A stretch of DNA of 64,000 bases from Paenibacillus xylanilyticus (lineage in GTDB: Bacteria; Bacillota; Bacilli; Paenibacillales; Paenibacillaceae), in contig NZ_CP044310.1 in assembly GCF_009664365.1 (NCBI RefSeq), positions 5,519,501-5,583,500 on the forward strand, read 5' to 3'. A program made the position numbers and the translations under genes. The notes below the pieces were generated by a model. The model was not told the origin of the DNA, did not search any database, and saw nothing but the letters and a program-made list of their open reading frames with translations. Below are positions 52,108-60,828 of this stretch, piece by piece; within the stretch, counting starts at the first letter, position 1, and each line of letters begins with the position of its first letter.

Positions 52108-53796
52108 TTATTGAGCTTCACCATTCCACAATTTAACGCGATTTTGGACAAGCTCGGTGTATTGCTGCTCCATTTTTTCTGCTCCGGCCTTGTTCACTTC
52201 TGCAATCATTCCATCGTAGATGCCGTCAAACTGATCCGGGGAACTGAGAATAGCCTCCGGAATTCGTTTACGGATAATATCCTGCGTTTTTTGGAAGATG
52301 ACGTTATAATCGGAGTCACCTGGCGTTGGCAAATTGTAAGCTGCTCCCCATGGCTTAACCGCAAACTCATCTTCACTTGGGTACAGGTCCTTCCAGGTTG
52401 TAACACCATATGCTTGCAGTGTTTCTTTCTCTGGTTCGGAATAAGCTGCTACGATCTGTTCAGGGAAATTCGTGGTGTAGTAGTTATCCGTCGAATCTTT
52501 AACCCCGTCTCCGTAGTGACCGGACATATTCGTGTAGAGACCAATCCCTGTCTCTTTTTGGAATACGGCAGCATTGTTTGTCTTCTGGTCCAGAACATCG
52601 GCAGGAATGACACGCTTGCCATCCTTCACTTCGTAGTGCTGGCCTTCAATTCCCCAGTTCATCAGCACTTGACCTTCTTCCGAAGCCAGGTAGTCGAAGA
52701 ATTTAATCGCACGAACCGGATCCGGATTCGTCGTAGTAATACCTACACCCCAGCCGGATACGAATCCCGTGTCCTGATAGGAATGGTCCTTGATGTCCTC
52801 AGACAGGGTCACCGGGAAGTGTGAATACGTTGCTTCAGGTTTGCCTGCTGCTTTCAATGCATTTTCAGCATCGGAGTAGCCCCAATCCTGGTCAATTACA
52901 CCAAGTACACGTCCACTTGCGATCTTGGATTTATACTGATCCGTTTTTTGTACGAAGCTGTCCTGATCAAGCAATCCCTCGTTATACATTTTGTTCAACC
53001 AACGGAAGTACTCTTTTTCCTCTGGACGCTTGTAGTGAAGCATTGCTTCGTACGTTTCCGGATTGATGTAGTATTCACCGTCATCCGGTGCACCTGTTGC
53101 AAGGAAAGCCGGATTCGTTACCGTGATCATGATTCTCCAGTCATCCGCATCAAGTGTTAGAGGGATCGTTGGTTGTCCATCAATCGTCGGATGTTTCTCT
53201 TTGTATGCCTTCAGCACATTTTCGAAATCCTCGAGTGTGCGCACCTCAGGGTAGCCAAGCTCTTTCAATACACGGTGCTGAATACCGAACCCGCCGCCTG
53301 CATCAAAGTACTTTTGGTCTACCGCGTAATATGTTGGCAGCACATAAATGGCCTCATCCTCATTACTGTATTTCAACCGGTCCATGTAATTACCATACAG
53401 CTTCTTCAGATTGGGAGCATACTGGTCAATCAGATCTGTCAGATCCAACATTGCTCCTGCATCCACCAGCTTGCTAAGCTCACCTTTGGGTGACACGATA
53501 TCGGGATAATCGCCGCTCGCTGCCATTAAGGATATTTTGTCCTGACCACCGCTGACGGCAAATTCACCGTTAAGTGTTACTCCTGTTTTCTCCGTGATAA
53601 CCTGGCCAACCTCATCCTTCATGCCATTCCAGTTTGGACTCGGATCGACGCTAAAAAAGCTGAATGTGAGCGGAGTCGTTTCACCACTTGTGTCTTTAAA
53701 CGACGTTTCGCCGCCAGTTCCTCCACCGCCACAACCTGCGAGCAAAGACATCGCAAGTACAGGAGCCAGTGCCCCTTTCATTTTAAAACTTGCCAT
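52108..53796 (-). CDS. Solute-binding lipoprotein 3 (sugar ABC transporter)
   Basis: 562 residues. Lipobox SLLAGCGGG (Cys about 21) after a short basic N-terminus (MASFKMKG), then the same binding fold as SBP1 and SBP2 but more diverged (YVLPTYYAVDQKYFDAGGGFG, TGFVSGWGVGITTTNPDP). GGGAGG precedes the ATG. It is the third gene of an operon behind the two permeases, so it is the partner most tightly tied to them. A hairpin at 53893 in the 185-bp gap may set its dosage. Confidence 0.92.
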   Translation of the reverse strand: MASFKMKGALAPVLAMSLLAGCGGGGTGGETSFKDTSGETTPLTFSFFSVDPSPNWNGMKDEVGQVITEKTGVTLNGEFAVSGGQDKISLMAASGDYPDIVSPKGELSKLVDAGAMLDLTDLIDQYAPNLKKLYGNYMDRLKYSNEDEAIYVLPTYYAVDQKYFDAGGGFGIQHRVLKELGYPEVRTLEDFENVLKAYKEKHPTIDGQPTIPLTLDADDWRIMITVTNPAFLATGAPDDGEYYINPETYEAMLHYKRPEEKEYFRWLNKMYNEGLLDQDSFVQKTDQYKSKIASGRVLGVIDQDWGYSDAENALKAAGKPEATYSHFPVTLSEDIKDHSYQDTGFVSGWGVGITTTNPDPVRAIKFFDYLASEEGQVLMNWGIEGQHYEVKDGKRVIPADVLDQKTNNAAVFQKETGIGLYTNMSGHYGDGVKDSTDNYYTTNFPEQIVAAYSEPEKETLQAYGVTTWKDLYPSEDEFAVKPWGAAYNLPTPGDSDYNVIFQKTQDIIRKRIPEAILSSPDQFDGIYDGMIAEVNKAGAEKMEQQYTELVQNRVKLWNGEAQ

Positions 53797-53892
53797 AATG
53801 GTAATCCTCCCTGTTTCATATGTCTGTCTTATCCGGGACTTTTTTGTCCCTGTCTATAGCTTCATGAATGCCGCTCCGCAGCCCTATACGGT

Positions 53893-53919
53893 GAGGCGCA
53901 AACCAGTTGGTCACGCCTC
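53893..53919 (-). other. Intercistronic hairpin between permease and SBP3 genes
   Basis: Stem GAGGCG / CGCCTC with an inner ACCA/TGGT pair, no T-run. It lies in the permease-to-SBP3 gap, where such hairpins often protect the downstream message for the abundant binding protein. Confidence 0.45.
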
Positions 53920-53981
53920 GGGCATCTGATGCTTTTTTTAGTTTACGGCTGCTCTTTTTGGCAGCTCTATAATGTTGATTA

Positions 53982-54884
53982 TTATGCTTTTACTGCACCC
54001 AGTGTCATACCGCCTACGAAGTACTTTTGCAGGAATGGATATACAACCAGGATTGGAACGGTAACAACGATCGTAATGGCCATCTTGATGGATTCTGGTG
54101 AAATCTGCGTCATCTGCTGTGCCATGTCATTGGCATTCCGTCCAGCACCAGAACCTTGCTGTGTACTTTGCAGTACTTTCATCAACTCATACTGGAGTGT
54201 TGTAAGATGTGCTTTGGAACCGTTGTACAGATACGTATCAAACCATGCGTTCCATTGGCCTACCGCCAGGAACAATGCAATCGTTGCAAGAACCGGTTTA
54301 CAGAGTGGCAGGATGATTTTGTAATAAATCTTAAAGTCATTGGCACCGTCCAGTTTCGCCGATTCTTGAAGCGCATACGGAAGTCCGTCAATAAAGGAAC
54401 GAATAACGAATACGTTGAACGCACTGATCATGCCTGGCAATACATACACCCAGAACGTACCGATCAGGTTCAGGTCACGCATCAGGATGTAGACCGGAAT
54501 CAGACCACCGGAGAAATACATCGTAAGTGCAAGTGCAGTGGATACGAATTTTCTCAATTTGAAGTCCGGACGAGCCAGTGTAAAGGCAATCATCGAGGAA
54601 CTGATCAGACCGAGCAGTGTACCTACAATCGTACGCATAATGGAAACCTGCAGACCTTGCAGCAGCCCGTCATATTGGAAGATCGTTTTGTAGTTTTCCA
54701 GTGTAAATTCCCGCGGCCACAAGTAAATTCCGCCACGTACCGTATCTGTTGAGTTATTCAAGGAGATCGCAAGCACGTTCAGGAATGGATACAGCGTCAC
54801 GATCAGTACCAGCGCCATAGCAATGATATTGAATATATCGAACAGTTTATCGCCCCGTGTAGCATTGAATGATTTGTTCGCCAT
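53982..54884 (-). CDS. Carbohydrate ABC transporter permease (LplC/YtcP-like)
   Basis: 300 residues, six membrane helices. The permease EAA loop is visible as YALQESAKLDGANDFKIYYKIILPLCKPVLATIALF. The N-terminus (FDIFNIIAMALVLIVTLYPFLNVLAISL) and a C-terminus ending in GGMTLGAVKA are typical of the LplC/YtcP/YteP-partner group. With the LplB-like subunit it forms the membrane channel for oligosaccharide uptake; the ATPase must come from elsewhere (commonly MsmX). It starts 15 bp after the other permease. Confidence 0.93.
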   Translation of the reverse strand: MANKSFNATRGDKLFDIFNIIAMALVLIVTLYPFLNVLAISLNNSTDTVRGGIYLWPREFTLENYKTIFQYDGLLQGLQVSIMRTIVGTLLGLISSSMIAFTLARPDFKLRKFVSTALALTMYFSGGLIPVYILMRDLNLIGTFWVYVLPGMISAFNVFVIRSFIDGLPYALQESAKLDGANDFKIYYKIILPLCKPVLATIALFLAVGQWNAWFDTYLYNGSKAHLTTLQYELMKVLQSTQQGSGAGRNANDMAQQMTQISPESIKMAITIVVTVPILVVYPFLQKYFVGGMTLGAVKA

Positions 54885-54899
54885 AGTGTTCCCCCCTCC

Positions 54900-55883
54900 C
54901 TACATGATGCTTTCTTTGGTGAATTTCTTAAACAACCCGTTCGCTGTAAACAGAAGGATGATACTGACAACGGAGTTGAATATACCTATAGCTGTACCGT
55001 ATGAGAATCGTCCCATGTTCAAACCATAGTTGAGCGCATATAGATCAAGTACTTCGGAGTAGTCGGTCACCAAACTGTTACCAAGCAAGAACTGCTTCTC
55101 AAAACCGATACTGATCAAGTGTCCGATGGACATGATGAACAATACGGAGATTGTCGTCCGAATACCTGGCAGTGTGATGTGCCACATCTGTCTCCAGCGG
55201 TTCGCACCGTCCACTCGGGAAGCTTCGTAAAGTTCCTGGTCAATACCGGTAATCGCCGCCAGATAGATGATGGCGTTCCAGCCGGTTTCCTTCCACATAT
55301 CTGAAGCGGTTACAATGTACCAGAACAGGTTGCCCTTCGCCATGAACTGGATTGGCTGATCGATAATATTCAAACCTAACAAAAGGTCATTGATGATCCC
55401 GCCATCGGTGGAAAGCATCTTGGTAATAATCCCCGCAACCACGACCCAAGATACAAAGTGAGGCAGATATGATACCGTTTGCACCGCACGTTTGAAGAAC
55501 ATGCCTTTGAGCTCATTCAAGAGAATTGCAAAGAAAATCGGCACGACAAAACCGACAATCAGCCCCATTAAGCTCATTGCAAGCGTATTTCGAAGTACCA
55601 GATAGAACCGCTCATCGCTAAACAGCTCTACAAAGTGTTTAAAACCAACCCATTCTTGGTCGCTGAACGATCTGGCTGGTTTGAAATTTTGGAAAGCCAT
55701 TGTCCATCCCCATAGCGGCAGATAGTTAAATACAAAAACCCAAACTACGAATGGCAGTGACATGAGATATAGATACTTCTGCTGCTTGATGCTATCCCAA
55801 ATTCCGTTCCGCCGTTTGTTTGTTGGCGGCTTGGGGTTACTGCTTCTTTTCGCGGAAGCGGATTTTTTTGTTAGCGTTTCCAT
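54900..55883 (-). CDS. Carbohydrate ABC transporter permease (LplB/YteP-like)
   Basis: 327 residues, six membrane helices after a basic, low-complexity N-terminus (TKKSASAKRSSNPKPPTNKRR). The helix after it (YLYMSLPFVVWVFVFNYLPLWGWTMAFQNFKPARSF) and the EAA-like loop (ELYEASRVDGANRWRQMWHITLPGIRTT) identify the LplB/YteP/YtcP-type permease. First gene of the operon permease-permease-SBP3, with a palindrome AAAACGTTTT about 210 bp upstream. Confidence 0.93.
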   Translation of the reverse strand: METLTKKSASAKRSSNPKPPTNKRRNGIWDSIKQQKYLYLMSLPFVVWVFVFNYLPLWGWTMAFQNFKPARSFSDQEWVGFKHFVELFSDERFYLVLRNTLAMSLMGLIVGFVVPIFFAILLNELKGMFFKRAVQTVSYLPHFVSWVVVAGIITKMLSTDGGIINDLLLGLNIIDQPIQFMAKGNLFWYIVTASDMWKETGWNAIIYLAAITGIDQELYEASRVDGANRWRQMWHITLPGIRTTISVLFIMSIGHLISIGFEKQFLLGNSLVTDYSEVLDLYALNYGLNMGRFSYGTAIGIFNSVVSIILLFTANGLFKKFTKESIM

Positions 55884-56090
55884 CTCCGTTCCCCCTCCTC
55901 TGTTTTATAGATCCATCATAACTGATAGAGCGTTTTCAAAATACCATCTGGATTTTAGAGAAAATCATATAAAAATTAGATATCCCCCCACAGAATTCGA
56001 CATTATCTGCTCAAAATCAGCTATTTTATAGCCTTTCATCTACAATTTACGCCATAAAAAGGTAGAAATAATCTTAAATGCTAAAAACCG

Positions 56091-56100
56091 AAAACGTTTT
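56091..56100. promoter_or_regulatory. AAAACGTTTT palindrome upstream of the permease operon
   Basis: Reads CCGAAAACGTTTTATAG. It sits between the permease operon start and the GH2 terminator. Confidence 0.6.
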
Positions 56101-56133
56101 ATAGAATTCGTTTACCTTCATTTTTAGAGAATC

Positions 56134-56158
56134 GAAAAAGGACCTGAATCAGGTCCTC
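56134..56158 (-). terminator. Terminator of the GH2 gene
   Basis: Stem AGGACCTG / CAGGTCCT; the minus strand is followed by TTTTTCG. Confidence 0.87.
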
Positions 56159-56162
56159 ATAA

Positions 56163-59051
56163 TCATAATGTGAATTGAATGGTCTGCAGCTTAACGACGC
56201 CCAGCAACTCGGCCGCCGATATCGTGGCAGCAGGGTCGAATTGATCTCCGAGCAAGTACGCGACCATCTCCTGAAACAGGAAAGCAGCTTCAGGGCGCTT
56301 CATCATGGAAACATTGGCAAACGGCAAAGACGATACTAGCAGTTTCCCCCGCCCCACTCTGGCCTCAAAAGCATATGCCAATCGTTTGGCTCTGTGAAAA
56401 TGATCAATTACTTCTATAGAGGGACGTACTCCATGCAGCGAATCAAGGCATATCGCAGGAGTACCATTCACCAGGTGGTACCAATGCCAATCTGAAGCCT
56501 GATCATGGGGGAAACGACCCAGCAAAGGTACCTTTTCCTGCAGATTTAATCCCATTGTTGCTCCAGACTGTGTTGCAAACATGAGATAATTCCAGAATAC
56601 AGGCAGATACTTGGTCTCTACAGCATCATAGAGTTCATCCGGTTTGACCTGAAGCCAGACATTGCAACCATTCATCAGATAATCAAGTACATTAGGCGTA
56701 AGTGAAGAGATGATTACCAAGTCTATCTGACTTTGGCTGATCAAGTCTTTTCCATCCAGATGGTCCACCTGACGATGGAGGGAATCCAGTAAAAATGGCT
56801 GCAGCTCACCTACACCATTCCAGATCCGATGAGATCGGTCGTGAGGATGATAGTGAGGAAATGACCACCCATACCAGACACTATCTGCAACGATCTCCGA
56901 ATGGCCTGATCTGATCTCAGCTTCAATGACAAAGGCAGCAGCCCCATCCTTAGGTGCCTGTATGGTCAGACGCCCAAGTGAAACAACCGAGCCACAGCTG
57001 ATATCTCCATATGACCATTCACCCTCATCCTCAATGATATGATTACGGATTAGCTTCCAATGGATTGAGGCATCTACAATCGGCTTCTCTCCATAATGAG
57101 ATAAGCTGGCTTCAATATGGACGGGTTCCCCAGCATAGTAGGTCCGCTGTCTGCTACCCAGCAAGAGCACAATGCTTTCATTAAACTGCTTGAATGCGGC
57201 TGGTTCCACTATTCCCTTGCTCTCCCAGAACACGTCCAGAAATCCCGTGGTCGCATGTCCTTGTCCAGGAAAGTCGCGGATATCAAGCAGTTGTATGCCG
57301 GCTGCATCTGGAGTGCGGCGAACTCGCTCCATTGCTTCCTTTAGCGACCGTATCAGATGTATGCCACTTGCATGCTGAAAATCTGCCACATCATCGGCCA
57401 GACCTCTGCGTGCAATGGACTCTTCAATGGACTTAAGCCAGCTTGGGCGCAGGACGCCTGTGTACTTCTCCCGCTCCTGAGGGCGTACATACATGGTGAA
57501 CTGTGCATGTTCATGCCCAACGACCGGATTAGTTGTAAGCCGGGTGACTTCATGGTAATCCAGCGTGGTGTCCGGTACGGCAGACAGCTCCGATTCCAGA
57601 GGAGGATGCCAGTTCAATGACTGAATATAAAAGTCTGCATTTCGGCCTTGAGCCGGCAGCTGACCAAAGCCCGTATTATCCGTATATAACCTTGTTGGGT
57701 CAAGCGAACGAGCGAGTTCTACCAAATCATTCAATTCAGGATGTCCGTTAGGCCCAATCAGTTCATTTCCCAACGAAAACATGACAAAGGAAGGATGTGT
57801 GTGCAAGGAATGCAATAAACCTTTTAATTCCCGGGTCAAAAATAGTTTGATCTCTGCTGGTGCCTTCACGTCACGATTCTCAAACCACCGTGACCAATGT
57901 GGAAGTTCAGCCTGGACAAGCATGCCTTCTTCATCTGCAGCCTCCCAGAACGGCCGGGGTGCACTCCACCCATGCAGACGTACATGATTGAATCCATAAG
58001 ACTTTGCCGTACGGAACTGCTGTACATAATGCTGCTTGTCCCAGACCGGATAACCCGTTAATGGGAAAATGCAACAATCCACGTATCCGCGCAAAAATAC
58101 CGGCACATTGTTTAACTCAAGCTTCTTTCCATTTGCTCTGAAGGAACGCATGCCGAATGTCCGTTCCACCCGATCCAGCTCTCGTCCCTCATCCTGCAAG
58201 GAGACCACGACCTGATATAACCTCGGAGAACTATCTGACCACAGAGCAATGTCCTTCTCCAGATCAAGATCAAGATCAAGATCCCACTGCTCCGCTCCAT
58301 AACTCCCTTCGAATTGTTGGTCCTCATTCGGAAGAGACATCGAAGCGATGGTGCGGCTCTGCCTCGGAAGCCAGCTACCATCAGGATGCCTAATATCCAC
58401 ATGAAGTTGACTTGTACTGGATAGGGTTGACTCGCTAGCGCTTACATCATATCGGATCGTTATGATCCCGTTCTCCGCGTCAGGCAGGATATACAACTGC
58501 TTGATCCGGGAAGACGGCAGCCGATCCAGATAGGCTCCGCCTGTAATTCCGCCCCACGCTGTAGCCGTATGGATGGAATGGATATGACTTCCGGCCAAAG
58601 GCAGCTTCATCGTATTATCCACACGCAATTCCAGCTGGTTTTGCCCTCCCGAATGGATTAGAGATGTAATGTTCCATTCCTGCGCCACAAGCAGACTGTC
58701 ACGCTGCCCGGCATGATGTCCATTTACCCAGAGATCTGTTGTCCATCTGACTCCCTCAAGTCTCAATACATAATCGCAGTCCGGCTCTGACACCGGAAGA
58801 TCTACTACGGCCCAGTACCAGGCAGCACCCTCGTATTCACGTATTTTGGTCCATGTATCCATCCTGTGATAATCCGGCTCGTTCCCATACCCCTGCTCTT
58901 CCCAGGAACCTGGAACCTGAATCGTTCCCCATATGGATTCTTCAGAAAATGGCGGTCTCCCGCCATTGGCTAGGTCTGTTTCGAGACAGAACTTCCAGGT
59001 CCCCTTCAGGTCAAACGTATGACGAACAGCTTGTATATCCGATGGTTTCAT
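56163..59051 (-). CDS. Family 2 glycoside hydrolase
   Basis: 962 residues, no signal peptide, so it acts in the cytoplasm. The N-terminal sugar-binding domain (LKGTWKFCLETDLANGG, IQVPGSWEEQG, LRLEGVRWTTDLWVNGHHAG), an Ig-like domain (about 180-310) and a TIM barrel (about 315-600) follow in order. The acid/base is Glu in FVMFSLGNELIGPNGHPELNDLVELARSLDPTR; the likely nucleophile is Glu in NPVVGHEHAQFTMY. About 300 further residues form a C-terminal domain with a Rossmann-like stretch (LVIISSLTPNVLDYLMNG), not found in LacZ or UidA. It could be a beta-galactosidase, beta-glucuronidase or related enzyme; the substrate cannot be told. AAGGAG precedes the ATG. Confidence 0.88.
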   Translation of the reverse strand: MKPSDIQAVRHTFDLKGTWKFCLETDLANGGRPPFSEESIWGTIQVPGSWEEQGYGNEPDYHRMDTWTKIREYEGAAWYWAVVDLPVSEPDCDYVLRLEGVRWTTDLWVNGHHAGQRDSLLVAQEWNITSLIHSGGQNQLELRVDNTMKLPLAGSHIHSIHTATAWGGITGGAYLDRLPSSRIKQLYILPDAENGIITIRYDVSASESTLSSTSQLHVDIRHPDGSWLPRQSRTIASMSLPNEDQQFEGSYGAEQWDLDLDLDLEKDIALWSDSSPRLYQVVVSLQDEGRELDRVERTFGMRSFRANGKKLELNNVPVFLRGYVDCCIFPLTGYPVWDKQHYVQQFRTAKSYGFNHVRLHGWSAPRPFWEAADEEGMLVQAELPHWSRWFENRDVKAPAEIKLFLTRELKGLLHSLHTHPSFVMFSLGNELIGPNGHPELNDLVELARSLDPTRLYTDNTGFGQLPAQGRNADFYIQSLNWHPPLESELSAVPDTTLDYHEVTRLTTNPVVGHEHAQFTMYVRPQEREKYTGVLRPSWLKSIEESIARRGLADDVADFQHASGIHLIRSLKEAMERVRRTPDAAGIQLLDIRDFPGQGHATTGFLDVFWESKGIVEPAAFKQFNESIVLLLGSRQRTYYAGEPVHIEASLSHYGEKPIVDASIHWKLIRNHIIEDEGEWSYGDISCGSVVSLGRLTIQAPKDGAAAFVIEAEIRSGHSEIVADSVWYGWSFPHYHPHDRSHRIWNGVGELQPFLLDSLHRQVDHLDGKDLISQSQIDLVIISSLTPNVLDYLMNGCNVWLQVKPDELYDAVETKYLPVFWNYLMFATQSGATMGLNLQEKVPLLGRFPHDQASDWHWYHLVNGTPAICLDSLHGVRPSIEVIDHFHRAKRLAYAFEARVGRGKLLVSSLPFANVSMMKRPEAAFLFQEMVAYLLGDQFDPAATISAAELLGVVKLQTIQFTL

Positions 59052-59174
59052 CTGATTGTCTCCTTGTCCGGAATGAGATACATCCAGTTTAAGACGTACA
59101 TATGGAAGGCACCATTGCTTATATAAGGAAGACGATGGACTATATCCTGATGCAAATAAGACATGAAAAGCCCG

Positions 59175-59184
59175 AAAACGTTTT
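59175..59184. promoter_or_regulatory. AAAACGTTTT palindrome upstream of the GH2 gene
   Basis: Reads CCCGAAAACGTTTTATATC, between GH2 and the response-regulator gene, about 125 bp before the GH2 start. Confidence 0.6.
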
Positions 59185-59238
59185 ATATCTTAAGAAAAGA
59201 AAATGTACATATAAAAAGTAGAGCTATTTTACCTGCGA

Positions 59239-60828
59239 CTATACGCCGTCAGGCTCTTCAGGCTGATCTTTAGATTGGGATCTGGCATGTTTGTACGCGG
59301 AAGGAGACTCTCCTACATATTTCTTGAATTTGCCGTGAAAATAATCCACGTTAGCATACCCCACTCTTGCAGCGACCTGATGAACCTTTAACCCTTCATC
59401 AAGCAGCTCCTTCGCTTTTTCCATACGAACCTTGTCCAGAAATGCGTTGAAATACTCTCCTGTGTGGTTCTTGAACAGCTTGCCCAGATAACTGCTGTTA
59501 TAGTTGAACACTTCAGCAAGAACCTCCAGCTTGAGATTCTCCCCGGGATTACGCCGAATAAAATCGATCATTTGTTTTAGTGCCGTATCTTTACTGCCAC
59601 CGCCCATACGTTGAATAAGACGGCTTAGATGGCCTTCTGCCATCGCCTTCAGATCAGATACCGTTAATTGATGATAAACTTCGTTAATCAGGACAGAATG
59701 TTCCTGCATGATGGACTGCATATGCTGGTTAGAGGCAGCCAGTTTGTTGATAGCCATGGAGAATACCTGAGAGAATGCTGTTTTGATTGCCTGCTCTGTC
59801 CGGTGATAAGGGACAATTCGCTCCTCGATCTCACCCAGCACCCGAATTACAGATTCCATGCTGCGTATGTCGAGCGCATAATACAGCTTGTCTGCCAGTT
59901 CCGACTCTTCAGGCTCAGCGCTTTCATCTTCGCCGATCATGGAAGCAGCCGTTCCTTCAGCAGCAAGCTCTTCATTCCACAACATAATGCGTTGTTCGGT
60001 GAATAGAAAACGTTCTGCCAGCAGTCCGTTCGCCTCTTTATAGGATCTCACAATCTCCGAGGTGGTGTTGGCCGGTTCACCTGCAGCTCCGTACATCGTA
60101 ATGTTCCATTCTCCGAGCAGCCGCTTCAGCTCATCATATAGATGCTCGGCAGACGAAGCCGATGTGATAGGATCCTTGCACAGCAAGGCAAGACCCGAAT
60201 GATAAGAGAAGACGATTCCCCGATCCTTTTGATCAAAGGCCTCTGCCAGCTTGCGTTTAACTACACCTCCACGCTGCACATCAGGTGCAGTATGCATCTC
60301 TAACAGCACAACCTGATATTGCGGCCACTTCAACCCAAGGGCATCCTCTTCGATGGGACCAACGCCTTCCAGATTATCAAACAAAAGTGCCTCGATCTGA
60401 TGCTCCCGATATGCCGTATCTTCACCTGCATGACGCGCCAGCGCTTCCTGCTCACGTGTAAGCACGGCAGCAATACGCTGAAGCTCACCAATAATCTCCT
60501 CTTCATCCACAGGCTTGAGCAAATATCCATCCACACCGAAGCTGATTGCTTTCTTGGCATAATCAAAATCGGCATACCCACTCAGAATGAGAAAATGTGA
60601 TCCAGGATGTTGTTTCCGCACCTCTTCGATTACGTCCAGTCCAGTCATGCCTGGCATACGGATATCGATAATGGTCAGATCCGGTTTAAGCTCATCAAAT
60701 CGAGTAATGGCTTCCCGTCCACTGGCGGCGGTAGCGATCACCTCAAATCCATACTCGGCCCAATCAATGATCGTTGTCAGTCCTTCGCGTATGCTCGGTT
60801 CGTCATCCACCAAAAATACTTTATACAT
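59239..60828 (-). CDS. YesN-type AraC-family response regulator
   Basis: 529 residues from the ATG at 60828 (AGGAGGGG, 7 nt spacer); a longer frame to 60912 lies inside the kinase gene and is rejected. Receiver domain at 1-120 (FLVDDEPSIREG, DIRMPGMTGLDV with phospho-Asp, LKPVDEEE with Lys). A central region of about 250 residues of unknown detail precedes two C-terminal AraC-type helix-turn-helices (LKLEVLAEVFNYNSSYLGKLFKNHTGEYFNAFLDKVRMEKAKELL and VHQVAARVGYANVDYFHGKFKKYVGESPSAYK). It overlaps the kinase stop by 8 bp. It most likely activates the sugar-uptake genes in response to an extracellular oligosaccharide signal. Confidence 0.93.
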   Translation of the reverse strand: MYKVFLVDDEPSIREGLTTIIDWAEYGFEVIATAASGREAITRFDELKPDLTIIDIRMPGMTGLDVIEEVRKQHPGSHFLILSGYADFDYAKKAISFGVDGYLLKPVDEEEIIGELQRIAAVLTREQEALARHAGEDTAYREHQIEALLFDNLEGVGPIEEDALGLKWPQYQVVLLEMHTAPDVQRGGVVKRKLAEAFDQKDRGIVFSYHSGLALLCKDPITSASSAEHLYDELKRLLGEWNITMYGAAGEPANTTSEIVRSYKEANGLLAERFLFTEQRIMLWNEELAAEGTAASMIGEDESAEPEESELADKLYYALDIRSMESVIRVLGEIEERIVPYHRTEQAIKTAFSQVFSMAINKLAASNQHMQSIMQEHSVLINEVYHQLTVSDLKAMAEGHLSRLIQRMGGGSKDTALKQMIDFIRRNPGENLKLEVLAEVFNYNSSYLGKLFKNHTGEYFNAFLDKVRMEKAKELLDEGLKVHQVAARVGYANVDYFHGKFKKYVGESPSAYKHARSQSKDQPEEPDGV

